Positions 40,947 to 51,748 are shown, counted from the first letter of the stretch. The stretch: DNA of 64,000 nt from Diplonema japonicum (GCA_964019335.1 OZ025693.1:62001-126000), one strand, 5' to 3'. Notes: generated from the letters alone by a model not told the origin. Numbers and translations are program-made.

Positions 40947-41196
40947 TCACAACATAGCCAACATGTCGGGTACAGAAACTTCTTGCATCTCTCGGCACAG
41001 GGGGCATTCTGTACCCAGTCGTCGTCTGAGGGGGGGAAAAAAAAAAAGAAAATCAAGAAAAAAAAATGGTTTCTTTTTTTTTTTTTTTTTTTTTTTCTTC
41101 TTTCTTTTTCTTTATATATTAACTTGTTACTTACCCCCACCCACCGAAGGTAGAGTGTGAAAGGGGGAGGGGGCAGGGGGGGGTGTCACAAGACAT
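40947..41196 (-). CDS. Candidate two-exon CxxC mini-protein, 46 aa
   Basis: Exon 1 (41196-41135) begins MSCDTPPCPL and ends before GTAAGT. Exon 2 (41025-40947) follows CCCTCAG and reads TECPLCREMQEVSVPDM to a stop. The join is in frame. Cys pairs (CDTPPC and CPLC) suggest a RING-like or small zinc site, and CPLCRE is typical of the end of a RING finger. The small size and the homopolymer surroundings make this weak. Exon 2 could instead be the last exon of a gene whose upstream exons I cannot see. Confidence 0.25.
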
Positions 41197-41207
41197 TCGA
41201 CCACTCA

Positions 41208-41246
<39 letters not shown>

Positions 41247-41308
41247 ATTTTCTTTTTTCTTTTTTTTATATCACAATTTTTTTTTCTCTCATTGTCAATT
41301 TTTCACAC

Positions 41309-44300
41309 CTATAACTGAATATGTGGTGATGAGTATGCTCGTCTCGGGGTGAAGATGCGGGGACTCTCAACATGCAAACTTGTGCTGAGGTGGGGGTTCA
41401 GGATAAACGGAGAGGTGAGCGATATTGCATTCCGCAATGGGTTTTCGCCGGGGGCAGTGAGGGTCATCACCGTCCTCTTCGCGTTGTTGTGGTCCTGCTC
41501 CACCTGGTGATCCTCCTCGTTGAACGACAGCTCTCCTTGTTCCTCGAAGAACACTTGTTCCTCCTCCTCGCACTCTTCAAAATACACACGTTTCTCCATT
41601 AAGCTCTTTTTCTCCACATCGTACTTCTTCTGCATCTGCTGCCTTCGCTTCCATTCCACGTAAAACAGCAACAGCGGGTCGATGATCCCCTTCGCTAAAG
41701 TGATGTAGCTAACTACCACTAATATCTGCTCTGCTACATTAAAACTCCCATCTGAACGATCCTTTGTGTCAAACCCCTTAGCTAGGAAGCCCATGGCGAT
41801 GGCCTCCAACCCCGCTATAATCACATTAACATGGTTGTCAAACAGTGAGGCCCACGGACACCCCAACCCTATTACCAACGTGAATATCCCGAAAAACAAA
41901 CACAGTACAATGGCGATGTTCCTGCAGTGGAGCATGTCCGTCGCCTCCACCACCTGCACCACTGTGATCGCCAGCAACACGAAGCACTCGACTATCAAAA
42001 ACCACGTCCAGCCCTTGCGGTACATCTCGAAGAGCAGCCCCCACTTGCTCACCCGTTTGCTGTGCGTTGCTGACACCCATTCACCTTTTCCGAACATGTA
42101 CGTAGATAGTGCCGCGCCTTTCTTCTCGTAGTACTCTACCTCGACCATGATCCCCTTTAGTTTCAAGTACACGACCACTAGGAAGCCCAAGTTGAATACG
42201 GTCAGTGTTCCTATTCCAATGGTTTGTTCCCATGCTTCGCCGAAGATGGCCAGCTTCAAGCTGCATGTAGCCATGCCGTGGTACATGAAGATGACGGCGA
42301 AGAGCGACAGGTACGGGAACCTCAGGTCCGCTGAGGCGTCGTCGAAGGCTTCGTCGAACACGCCGCTTCCGCCGCCGCTTTCCCTGCGGATCGCCCAGGC
42401 ACGGATTTGCACTGCCGCGAACTGTATCAAAATAGGTGTAATCATGATGATGATGTCGCCCACGATGCCCCCGAGGTACAGCGCATTGTTGCCGCTGCCG
42501 ATCTCCAGTCCTAACGGTGCAATCTCGGGATCCAGCACGTCGTCTGCAGACCCGCACAGTGTGAGCAGTGCACTGAGCCTGGCAGCGCCCATCGCACCGC
42601 TTGTCGAGATGGTGAACGACGACGCGCTCGTGATGGACTTCACCGCGTCTGACGAGTACGACACACGCACTATGGGCGCCACTGTCTCTGTTGGCTCTAT
42701 CGTTGGGCGATCAATTGACGAAGTGCACGTCGGGCTTGTCCAGTTCGTGAGGCACAGACACTCACAAACCTCGCTGCTAGAGATGCAACCCCCACCTGAG
42801 AAGAAGCATGGCCTGCATGTGGTTGCGTCGAGCTGTTCGTACCCTGGCTTGCACTCGCACGCACACACGCCGTCCACAGAAGTCGCGTTGCCTCCGATAC
42901 AGTCGCATGTCTGGCAGTCTGGAGGTGTGCCTACACCGCTGGCACACTCGTTGCACTTCTCGCCGCTGTATCTGTCTGGACACACTTCGCACCTGTCCCC
43001 CGTCCATTGGTTCTGGCACGTGTCACATACACAGGCACCACTTTTCACCATTGCTGCCGCCCTGTCGTTGCAGTAGCTCCCCTGGCACAGCCAGCATTCT
43101 GGGTATTCGATCCTGTGCGCGGCACACTCTGCGCAGTCCTCTTGATCGTTGTACTTTTCATCGCACGTGTCACAGTTTGTGCCGTTCCACATGTCCCTGC
43201 ACTCGCAGGTGCACCCGCTGTCGCTTGCCACCACATTCACGGCATGGTTGTTGCAGTGTTCAGATGTGCTGCACATCTCGCATGCCGGGTACAACGCTCT
43301 GCCAGGGGCGCAGGAAGCGCACATAGTCTGCTCGTAAATTGGGCTGCAGGAGTCGCACTGGTCGCCGTACCACTGGCCGGAGCACTTGCAGAAGCAAGTG
43401 GTGCGAGATGCATCTGAACTGGAAATAGTGGTCGAAGTCTGGCTGCACTGTGAGTCGCAGGAAGAACACGTCGGGAACAAGATGTAACCCTCGGCACACG
43501 CATCACATGTCAAGCTGTTGTACTGCGGTGGACATAAATCGCACAGATCGCCCTCCCACTTGTCGGCACAGTGGCAGAAACACGATGAAGCAGTGCTAGA
43601 GATGCGCAAAGCATGGTTGTTGCAGTAGTTCATTGTGCACTCGGAGCACCCGCCACCCGGATTAGACACGTAGCCCTGCATGCACACATCACAGTCGGAC
43701 CCTGCATACGGTACCTCGCACCTATCGCACTTGTCTCCACTCCAGTAGTTCTTACATGTGCAGTTGCACGCGCCACCCGTTGCAGTAGTAATTTCGTCCA
43801 CCTTGGTAGCGCGGTTGCTGCAGTGTGTCACCACACCGCAGGACCCACACACAGGCCACACGCCCATCCCATTGCACACCTCGCAGTTGGGACCTGTGAA
43901 GACAGTGGTGGGGCACGTGGAGCACTGGTCGTCAATCCACCCGTTGGAACATTGGCACAGACACGTTTGATGATTGTTGTCGGCATACACTGCTTGGGCA
44001 TTGCCTGAACAATGAGCAACATTGTCACACAATATGCAGTCTGGGAAAGTGATGCGGTCAGCATTGCACGCATTGCAATCCTGTGCTGCATCGTACTTGT
44101 CCGGACACACATCACACAGTGGGCCTTCCCACTTGTTTCGGCACTTGCATGCACACTGAGAAAGACCAATAGCAGTAACTTCATCGGCCTGACCGCTGCA
44201 ATGCTTGCTCACGGTGCATTGCTCGCATGTTGGGTAGTTGATAAAACCATCGACACCGTCTAAGCAGGCATCGCAGGTTGTGCTGTTGAAACGGGCAGGG

Positions 44301-45630
44301 CAGTGCGAGCAGTCTGTGCCGCTCCATTGGTCGTTACATGTGCAGTTGCAATTTCCGCTCGAGCTGCCCGCTACCGCAGATGCGTGGTCAGAGCAGTTCA
44401 GATGTGTGGAGCACCTGTGTTGTGGTGGTGAATGTAAAGGTAGCAACATACGTCGAACACTGGGTGCCAAAGTGATTCAGTGCGCACGCACCTGTGTCAC
44501 AGTCAGAGTACTGGCTTGGGCAGACACTACAGTCAGGCCCCGTCCAGCGCCCAGAACATAAACATCCGCACGTCAGGTAATCAAAGGTGAAGGAGACTAG
44601 TGCATGATCGTTGCAATCCGTGCTGACATGGCACTTCCTGCAGGTTGGGAACCCGACATGCGATGCGGCGCACTCCGCACATGTCGTCTGGTTGAAGATG
44701 GGGTCACACTGGTCGCATGCGTGGCCTGTCCACTCATCACTGCAGGAGCAGAGACACTCAGTCTGCGACGGCGATGGCGTGGGTGGAAGCTTTGCCCGCC
44801 CGTTGCAGTGCACGCTGTTGCTGCACTGGACGCAGTTGCCGTTGCCGTCGTCAAGAAGGTCGGGTGCGCAGGCGGAGCAGTCGTTGATGAGGCCGAAAGC
44901 GCAATTTTGGCAAGAAACGCCCGTGTAGTAGTTTTTGCAGGTGCAGACACATCCTGTGCTGCTCGCAGCGCTGTGTGTGACAGACAGGGCACGGTCGTTG
45001 CAGTCACGGTTGTTGGTGCAGGGCTCGCAGATGTTGACTGGGACGCCAGGTCGCACGCAATCCATACAGTCGTTCGTGAACTGCTCAGGACAGTGGCTGC
45101 ACTGGTACTGATTTGACCACCCGCCATGACAGTCGCAAGCGCACTGCTTTCCTACCTTTCGTGCCGTCCCTCTGTTAAAGCAGTACAAAGCGTCTGTGCA
45201 CTTGAAAACAGACCACGTTTGACACCCTTTACTGCCGTTCCATTTACAGGCGCTCTTCGTTGATCGTGCTTCACACGTTCTTTTATTCCAATAGTAACGG
45301 CAGCCTGCACAAGAACCTAACCAGTGCTGAGGAATTTTGAAAAAAAAGGTGTCTTTGAAAAAAAAAAAAATGAAAAACACAGGGACACATACACAAGAGC
45401 CATCGTGTGCCGAACACTCAGCGTGAGAGGACAGCGTCGAGCAATCGATGTACGTCTTGCACTTGACATTGTAATAACTGTTCCAGAAGCAGAAGATGCT
45501 ATCGTCACAAGAAACCTATGTTTTTTTCGTTTATTTCCTTTATTCTTACGTTACGCACCTCGTCTGTTAATGTTTCACATTCTCGGATTTCAGTTGCGGC
45601 AAGGACATAAGTTGCGATCACAAGCAGCAT
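41309..45630 (-). CDS. PSI/EGF-like repeat receptor with seven helices, 1391 aa
   Basis: Exons 45630-45559, 45515-45393, 45326-44452 and 44414-41309 join in frame through 43-, 66- and 37-nt introns. The N-terminus MLLVIATYVLAATEIREC is a signal peptide. PSI-like Cys-rich modules follow (SIFCFWNSYYNVKC; CKWNGSKGCQTW). Then come twelve to thirteen laminin/EGF-like units of about 45 residues, each with a core like CKCSGQWYGDQCDSC and a following (Y/F)..QTMCASC-type pair. After a Ser/Thr-rich stalk there are seven hydrophobic segments, including GGIVGDIIIMITPILIQFAA and VAEQILVVVSYITLAKGIID. The cytosolic tail is acidic (EECEEEEQVFFEEQGE). The topology suggests a large adhesion/signalling surface receptor. 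The seven-helix part matches no GPCR family I recognise. Similar repeat-plus-7TM proteins exist in protists; the function is unknown. Confidence 0.8.
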
Positions 45631-45725
45631 GGGTCATGTAGACGTGCGTCTTCCTTGAGCACCAGCCTGTCGGAGGTGTTTCAACAAGAAAAAAAGAACC
45701 GAAGAAATACGGGAAAAAAAAGAGG

Positions 45726-46385
45726 TTAAAGAATATTCGTTATAACCAAAGCAAATAGCATCCACGAAAGTGGATGCGTCACAGAGCCCGAGGATGGCGT
45801 ACAGCGGCACTGACGGAGGTAGTTGCAGGACTGCCGTGAGAACCCTGCCTCAAGGTAAGTATCAATGAGATCATCGCAAGCAGACTGTGCGAGGTACTCC
45901 TCACACTTTGCCACCGTGCGCATGCATGTGTAGTACTCGTTGACACATTCACAAGGGCTATCTGGATATTGCCTGAAGCAAGCAGAAGGGTCGTAGTCCT
46001 TCAGAGCACAGAGGGTGTATGCTTCTGCAGTGCATGCTGCACCGCTGATGTCTGCTTTGCATGTAATCTCAACCGGGTTGGGTGGCGTTCCGCATTCGTT
46101 CAGCACAAAGCACGCGTTTCCGTTCCCGCCCTCCAGCACGTATGACACCACGCTCCCGAAACAGTCGCATTCACCCACTACCGTTACCCGCCCTCCCGAC
46201 GATGCCGTCTTGCTGCAGGCAACTGAGTTGCCGCCAAACCCCTTGCACATCACTTCGAATCCCGCACAGCTCCCCATCATCAACGCTTCTCGCTTCGAGC
46301 AGTTGTTCACCGCAGTCGGGGGGTAATGCGGTGATGCCAGCCCCCTTGCCCCTTGCACCAACAGTGCGACATACAGCCAGCGCAT
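45726..46385 (-). CDS. Secreted Cys-rich protein with GPI-like tail, 219 aa
   Basis: The start at 46385 gives a signal peptide (MRWLYVALLVQGARGLA). The mature part has about 22 cysteines in irregular spacing (CECVNEYYTCMRTVAKCEEY, for example). It ends in SSGSVTHPLSWMLFALVITNIL, a small-residue site followed by a hydrophobic tail with no cytosolic residues, as expected for GPI attachment. It lies 95 nt upstream of the large receptor gene on the same strand. The cysteine pattern is not a recognised domain. A cell-surface or secretory-pathway location is inferred; a ligand or adhesion role is possible given its neighbour. Confidence 0.7.
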   Translation of the reverse strand: MRWLYVALLVQGARGLASPHYPPTAVNNCSKREALMMGSCAGFEVMCKGFGGNSVACSKTASSGGRVTVVGECDCFGSVVSYVLEGGNGNACFVLNECGTPPNPVEITCKADISGAACTAEAYTLCALKDYDPSACFRQYPDSPCECVNEYYTCMRTVAKCEEYLAQSACDDLIDTYLEAGFSRQSCNYLRQCRCTPSSGSVTHPLSWMLFALVITNIL

Positions 46386-46474
46386 GGCTGTTGCGTGGCC
46401 ACCTGTGGGGGGAACAAAAAAAAATCCCTCCCCCAACATCCCCCTCCCGTATAATTAAAAGAACAAAAGAAAAT

Positions 46475-46524
46475 CACTATGATGGAAGAAGTGTTCGCAA
46501 AACGACCCATCAAATAAACAAAAG
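46475..46524 (+). repeat. Short A-tailed tRNA-half-like repeat, copy 3 (diverged)
   Basis: It shares TCACTATGAT, GAAG.GTT.GCAA and the CC.ATC end with the other copies, but has several changes, and it is followed by an A-rich tail with some T and C. It lies between the GPI-like gene start and the helical-repeat gene stop. Confidence 0.45.
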
Positions 46525-46531
46525 AAACACA

Positions 46532-48082
46532 CTACAGCAAAGGGTCATGCGGAGTTACGGAGTAGCGGTCGAAGGCGTCGAGGTCGAGACGGTGCTCAGG
46601 GATATCGGTGGCGGTGTCGACAGACATGGGGTCGAGGCAGGCACGGAGGGCATCGGTGATGGGGTGTGAGAAGGAGAGCTCATTCATTGCGATGAGAATA
46701 TCTGAAGCGGTTTCGCTGTCTGTGAGGGGAGCAGGGGAGGCTGCATGCTTGTAAATAACCATGTCACAAAGAACAGTGTGCAAGCTTGGATTCGACTCAT
46801 TCAAGGCTGCGTAGGTGCACAAGATGAGCCTGAGATCCATCGGCGTGGTCAGTGGGAGCAGCTGCGAGTCATCCTTCAAGAGCGACATGCAATTCTTCGC
46901 CAATGAAACCAGTGTCTTCACACTGCTGCCAATCTCTTTAAGTTCAAGAAATGCACGCCACACAGCCCGTCCGGACCGCAGCGACATGTTCTTTTGCATC
47001 ACGTGTTCCATCATCCTCAAAGACAAGGCCCCCACAGCTGACAGACACGACAGTTCGTTCTTTCCTCCTTTTGTCAACTTGCACCCGCACACCATCTCTT
47101 CGAGCAGTTGGCGCACCACGTCCTGCTGCACCTCTGCTCCCATTGGACCGCTCAACGCTGACACCGCCTCCGACACCATTTTCAGCAGCCCTTCATCCAC
47201 CATGCCAACGCCCCGAAGCCCTCGCAGCAGCCTTGCCCCCATCAAAATGTCGTAGTCGACGAGCATCCCATCCTCAAATTGTTCCAGCAGGACTCGGAAG
47301 GCGCTCCTCACGCTGTTTTCATTGTCAGGGTCCTCAACAAGCCAGACCAGAATGTGGATCAGGTTGTTGATGTGCTGCACGGTACACCCACCAGTGCCCT
47401 CGCGGTTGGAGATCATGTCAACGATGCGCATGAGGAAAGGCGGGTGTGCGTAACGGAGCTTGTAGAGCGAGTAGCCGATGACACTGAGCCGTGAGAGGGG
47501 CAGAGGCTCGTGCTTGATGCGTGACAAGACAGACGTAGTGAGCGGGATGTTATGAATAGAGAAGTGCGCAAAGGAGCTGAGAGCAACGGTGGCAAGCTCA
47601 TGGTTGAAAGTAGGTAGGACAGGTTTGGTGAGGAGATGGTTGGCAAGTTTGTGGAATAGGGCTGTGAAGTCGACACGGGCAGAAGTGAAGGCGTTGATGA
47701 TTTGCTTAGTGGAACGTGTCTTGGCGACCTTGTGTACCAGCTTCAAGAAAGCGGTTACGGGTGCTGCATTGGATCTACACAGTACCTTGTCCCTCGCCAT
47801 TTGTTCCCCTAGGTAAGCCACCGCGTCAACCCCGGGTGGCGCACCATCGCCCAGCGCAAGGATCCAAACTGCCGGGAACACCATCCCGTACCGCATCTGA
47901 ACCCTCATTCGCTGCAGTGACATTACCGAGTTCTCCACGCTCCTCTTGTCCTTCCCCTTGAATGCTTCTACTGCCTCTCCCACTACCTTGCGCCGCTCTC
48001 TCCATTCTACATATGTGTCTTGCCCTGAGCAGGCCCTTCTTCCACATGCAGAAACCCCCCTAACTGATCTTATACTGTTCAT
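46532..48082 (-). CDS. Alpha-helical repeat protein, 516 aa
   Basis: The N-terminus MNSIRSVRGVSACGRRAC is basic and Ser/Arg-rich, compatible with a mitochondrial targeting peptide. The rest is a series of paired helices with conserved Leu/Ala spacing (for example FNHELATVALSSFAHFSIHN, RLSVIGYSLYKLRYAHPPFL, DYDILMGARLLRGLRGVGM). This is reminiscent of the helical repeats in FASTK/RAP or other organelle RNA-binding proteins of protists. No terminal RAP domain was recognised. No intron was seen. It is a plausible organelle RNA-processing factor, but the function is an inference from fold type only. Confidence 0.6.
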   Translation of the reverse strand: MNSIRSVRGVSACGRRACSGQDTYVEWRERRKVVGEAVEAFKGKDKRSVENSVMSLQRMRVQMRYGMVFPAVWILALGDGAPPGVDAVAYLGEQMARDKVLCRSNAAPVTAFLKLVHKVAKTRSTKQIINAFTSARVDFTALFHKLANHLLTKPVLPTFNHELATVALSSFAHFSIHNIPLTTSVLSRIKHEPLPLSRLSVIGYSLYKLRYAHPPFLMRIVDMISNREGTGGCTVQHINNLIHILVWLVEDPDNENSVRSAFRVLLEQFEDGMLVDYDILMGARLLRGLRGVGMVDEGLLKMVSEAVSALSGPMGAEVQQDVVRQLLEEMVCGCKLTKGGKNELSCLSAVGALSLRMMEHVMQKNMSLRSGRAVWRAFLELKEIGSSVKTLVSLAKNCMSLLKDDSQLLPLTTPMDLRLILCTYAALNESNPSLHTVLCDMVIYKHAASPAPLTDSETASDILIAMNELSFSHPITDALRACLDPMSVDTATDIPEHRLDLDAFDRYSVTPHDPLL

Positions 48083-48365
48083 CTCATTGCGTTCGAGGTT
48101 GGTGACGCGTGCTTCTTTTTCCTTTCTCTGGGGTTGCTACAAACTAGTCATAAAAGCATGCATGAATAAAAAGGGGGGTCCGATATAAAGGGGGTTACAT
48201 TCACAAAAAAGAAATGGGGGGAAAAGAGAGTAAAAAAAATAAAAACAATGAAAACTGTCCCAATTCCTGAAGGAACCTTTGGGGCAGGAGGAGCGTTCGG
48301 GTGAGAAGGGAGGGATTCCGAAAAGGGTGGGGGGAGGATCTGTAGTGGAAAGAAGCAAACATTAC
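48083..48365. other. Spacer between centrin copy 1 and helical gene
   Basis: The spacer holds A- and G-rich runs (AAAAGGGGGGTC near 48167; GGGTGGGGGGAGG near 48326). No gene was recognised. Confidence 0.45.
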
Positions 48366-48928
48366 CTATTTCCCCTTCATCTGGATCATGACGTTCTTGA
48401 ACTCCTCGAAGCTGATCTCACCGTCACGGTCCTCGTCGGCCTCAGCGATCATCTCCTGAAGCACATCGTCACCAGGGTTCTCGCCGAGGAGCTTTGCAAC
48501 CTGTGGGTAAATGTTGTTGTTGTTGTTGTCACTGTTGTATCAATGTCACCACACCTCCTTCAGGTTGGCGAACGAGATCTTGCCAGTCTTGTCCATGTCG
48601 AAGAGCTGGAAGGCCTTGAAGATCTCCTCCGGGGAGTCCTTCTGGGCCATCTTCGCCTGTTGTTGTGTGTTGGTGTAAAGATAAAAGAATTTCAAAAAAA
48701 AAAAAAAATGCAAACCTTCATCATCTTCTCGAACTCGGGGTACTCGATCAGCCCGTTGGCGTCGGTGTCGATGGAGCGGATCATCTTCTCGATCTCCTCC
48801 CTGGGCTGGTCCCCGAACCCGAGACCCTTCATCGCGAGGGCCATCTCCTCGGCGTCGATCGCACCGGAGCCATCCGCGTCGAAGAGGTTGAACGCCTCCT
48901 TAATCTGCTCGTCGGTGAGGGCGGCCAT
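48366..48928 (-). CDS. Centrin, tandem copy 1, three exons, 149 aa
   Basis: Centrins are Ca2+-binding proteins of basal bodies and contractile fibres. Exons 48928-48716, 48656-48555 and 48500-48366 join through 59-nt (GTTTGC...ACAG) and 54-nt (GTGTGG...ACAG) introns. The four EF-hands are [36 protein letters not shown] (site 3, position 12 is Asn, so probably not Ca2+-binding) and [12 protein letters not shown]. The linker [20 protein letters not shown] and [12 protein letters not shown] are centrin rather than calmodulin hallmarks. The usual basic N-terminal extension of about 20 residues is missing. Intron 1 holds an A tract and intron 2 a CAA-type repeat; both vary in length between copies. 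The six copies encode the same protein. Confidence 0.9.
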
Positions 48929-49162
48929 TTTAAGATAAGATAAGAGTGGATGCTCTACTTGTTGCTGTCAAAAGAGTGCTGTAACAGGTACATGACTGAT
49001 ATAACATAAGGTGGTTGGGATGGGGCAGCCCGAGCATACTCCTTGCATGCTACACTTATGAAGGCCGCTGCAAGCGGTCATTCAAAAATATGACTGGGAA
49101 ACAAGAAAAGAAAGAAACATGGGATACGGAGGGGGGAGATCTAAACATTATGGGCTACCAGC

Positions 49163-49716
49163 TTATTTCCCCTTCATCTGGATCATGACGTTCTTGAACT
49201 CCTCGAAGCTGATCTCACCGTCACGGTCCTCGTCGGCCTCAGCGATCATCTCCTGAAGCACATCGTCACCAGGGTTCTCGCCGAGGAGCTTTGCAACCTG
49301 TGGGTAAATGTTGTTGTCGCTGTTGTTATGTCACCACACCTCCTTCAAGTTGGCGAACGAGATCTTGCCAGTCTTGTCCATGTCGAAGAGCTGGAAGGCC
49401 TTGAAGATCTCCTCCGGGGAGTCCTTCTGGGCCATCTTCGCCTGTTGTTGTGTGTTGGTGTGAAGATAAAAGAATTTCAAAAAAAAAAAAAAAAAATGCA
49501 AACCTTCATCATCTTCTCGAACTCGGGGTACTCGATCAGCCCGTTGGCGTCGGTGTCGATGGAGCGGATCATCTTCTCGATCTCCTCCCTGGGCTGGTCC
49601 CCGAACCCGAGACCCTTCATCGCAAGGGCCATCTCCTCGGCGTCGATCGCACCGGAGCCATCCGCGTCGAAGAGGTTGAACGCCTCCTTAATCTGCTCGT
49701 CGGTGAGGGCGGCCAT
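49163..49716 (-). CDS. Centrin, tandem copy 2
   Basis: Exons are 49716-49504, 49441-49340 and 49297-49163. The encoded 149-residue protein is the same as copy 1, but the stop is TAA instead of TAG. The A tract in intron 1 is longer, and intron 2 has one of the shortest CAA-type repeats (42 nt). The sequence just upstream of the ATG (TTTTAGTGTTTAAAAAA on the plus strand) is shared with copy 6 at 62606, 13 kb away. This shows that duplication or conversion tracts extend past the coding region. The 3' flank is not shared with the other copies. Confidence 0.9.
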
Positions 49717-49988
49717 TTTAGTGTTTAAAAAATCGAAGGTAGTAAAACTGTAGTTGTTCTCCAGTAGATGTGTGGGTCAGTTGCTTGGCTCACGTCCCCT
49801 TCTCGCATAAGCTCTTGATGAACAGAAAGCAAAACAAATGAAGAAAAAGGGACAACTAAGTTGTCAAAAAAAGGGGTAGGAAGGGGGGAAAAGATCGGGA
49901 GGTCGGGGATACAAAAATGAAGAGAGGAAAGGGGGTCACTAAGGGATCTAAGTCTAGTGGTCGAGAAGGAGGAGGGCCAGAACGGCAC

Positions 49989-50547
49989 CTATTTCCCCTT
50001 CATCTGGATCATGACGTTCTTGAACTCCTCGAAGCTGATCTCACCGTCACGGTCCTCGTCGGCCTCAGCGATCATCTCCTGAAGCACATCGTCACCGGGG
50101 TTCTCGCCGAGGAGCTTTGCAACCTGTGGGTAAATGTTGTTGTTGTTGTTGTTGTATCAATGTCACCACACCTCCTTCAGGTTGGCGAACGAGATCTTGC
50201 CAGTCTTGTCCATGTCGAAGAGCTGGAAGGCCTTGAAGATCTCCTCCGGGGAGTCCTTCTGGGCCATCTTCGCCTGTTGTTGTGTGTTGGTGTGAAGATA
50301 AAAGAATTTCAAAAAAAAAAAAAAAAATGCAAACCTTCATCATCTTCTCGAACTCGGGGTACTCGATCAGCCCGTTGGCGTCGGTGTCGATGGAGCGGAT
50401 CATCTTCTCGATCTCCTCCCTGGGCTGGTCCCCGAACCCGAGACCCTTCATCGCAAGGGCCATCTCCTCGGCGTCGATCGCACCGGAGCCATCCGCGTCG
50501 AAGAGGTTGAACGCCTCCTTAATCTGCTCGTCGGTGAGGGCGGCCAT
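49989..50547 (-). CDS. Centrin, tandem copy 3
   Basis: Exons are 50547-50335, 50273-50172 and 50123-49989. The protein is identical to the other copies. One synonymous difference (CCGGGG instead of CCAGGG in exon 3) is shared with copy 5 only. The 3' flank GGCACCTATTTCCCC on the plus strand is shared with copy 6. The upstream side is unique: a K/R-coding extension ([17 protein letters not shown]) is open but looks like leader DNA, so the start is set at MAALTDEQ as in the other copies. Confidence 0.9.
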
Positions 50548-50929
50548 TTTATGTTTTTCTTTTTTTTCCCTTTTTAAGTAAGATCTTCCTATGTGCAATT
50601 GCGAGTTTAATTTAGGGACCCGTCAAAGAAGAGAAGGGGGGGAATTCACTATGATAGGAAACGAAGGTGAAAAGCAACGGCCCACCAAAAAAAGAAAGAT
50701 TGAAAGGGGAGGTCATTCAAAAAGCTGCCTTAAGCAATGTCAGGGTTAGATAAGGAGATTAAACAAAAAGCAGCTTCTAGATAGTGGAAAAAAATGAATT
50801 CTTTATGACTATATGGTCGTTGTTGTTCGCACGAGCAAAAAATGTTTATACAAAAAAAAAAAAAAAAAGCTGCGAAAGGTATTTTTTGCTCGACGAGTAA
50901 AAAGAAAGAAAAAAAAAAAAAAAAAGTGC
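50548..50929. other. Spacer with one A-tailed repeat
   Basis: The spacer holds the A-tailed short repeat (50647-50699), A-rich tracts and no gene. Confidence 0.5.
50647..50699 (+). repeat. Short A-tailed tRNA-half-like repeat, copy 4
   Basis: It has the same CACTATGATAGGAAACGAAG core. The GTGGTTAG part is changed to GTGAAAAG, then GCAACGGCCCACC is followed by an A-rich tail. It is preceded by GAATT, like copies 2 and 5. Confidence 0.55.
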
Positions 50930-51748
50930 TTAGAGAACTCTTTCAAGTCCAGGGTTGAGCTTAAACGCCTTCTTGTAACAACTCACAGCTTGCTCGCATT
51001 CTCCCGAGCGTTCGAACTCTCTGGCTAAATTAACAAGCTGCTCTGCCTGGAGGACTTTGTCAGGGTCAGTGCCCGACCGTCTACGAAACATTATATCAGT
51101 TCGCATGATATACTTTTCTCCGGACGTCAACGGGCGGCCTTCGTGGTACAAATTAACAGGGAAGCATATCAAGGTACCAGTCGGAACCCGTAATGAGTGC
51201 AGGATCGTGGGGTCGGTAGGTGACGCTATAAAATTTGTGGAACCACCTTCGAACTCTGAGTTGAGGTACACCATGAAGGTCCACAGGGACCTGCTGTCGA
51301 TGTTCTTCAGGTATATACCATCGTAGTGCGGCTTAAAGACACCTCCTGCTTGGTACTTACAGATACGTAGAGATGGGTTAGCCCCTTCAAGTGTCCATAA
51401 CCCTTCGTTGTCTTCACCAAACTCGGTTTCATCAGCGGATACAAGGTACTCTGCTGGGAGGTACTGTTGAGCGCGTTTGAACAGGATCTCGGACATGGCT
51501 TCGTGTTTGATCTGGATGCGAGCGTTTTTTCTGTACGATTCTTGCAGTTCGTCCTTCCAGTCGATGTGTTCTTCGTACTCCACCGAGTCTTGGAGGTACT
51601 CGCACTCCGTTTCTGTCAGAAACCCTTTCAGCAGGAAGGCGCCCCCCATGCCCTCCAGTTCTTCCTTTTTGATTTGTGTAATATTCCCCGCAAAACAGGA
51701 AACGAAGTGGTCCAGCACCTCCCTTTGCCTTTCGCGCAGATCTTGCAT
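50930..51748 (-). CDS. 2OG-Fe(II) oxygenase (prolyl-4-hydroxylase-like) with TPR, 272 aa
   Basis: These enzymes hydroxylate protein side chains using 2-oxoglutarate, O2 and Fe(II). The iron ligands are His141 and Asp143 (KPHYDG) and His202 (YHEGRPLTSGEKYIMRTDIMF); Lys212 or Arg216 would hold 2-oxoglutarate. GGSTNF and the strand LWTFMVYLN fit the prolyl-4-hydroxylase fold. A single tetratricopeptide-like helix pair (about residues 234-268: LAREFERSGECEQAVSCYKK) ends the protein. The start at 51748 (MQDLRERQ) follows a lysine-rich leader. No signal peptide is present, so it is probably cytosolic or nuclear. It interrupts the centrin array between copies 3 and 4. The substrate is unknown. Confidence 0.8.
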   Translation of the reverse strand: MQDLRERQREVLDHFVSCFAGNITQIKKEELEGMGGAFLLKGFLTETECEYLQDSVEYEEHIDWKDELQESYRKNARIQIKHEAMSEILFKRAQQYLPAEYLVSADETEFGEDNEGLWTLEGANPSLRICKYQAGGVFKPHYDGIYLKNIDSRSLWTFMVYLNSEFEGGSTNFIASPTDPTILHSLRVPTGTLICFPVNLYHEGRPLTSGEKYIMRTDIMFRRRSGTDPDKVLQAEQLVNLAREFERSGECEQAVSCYKKAFKLNPGLERVL

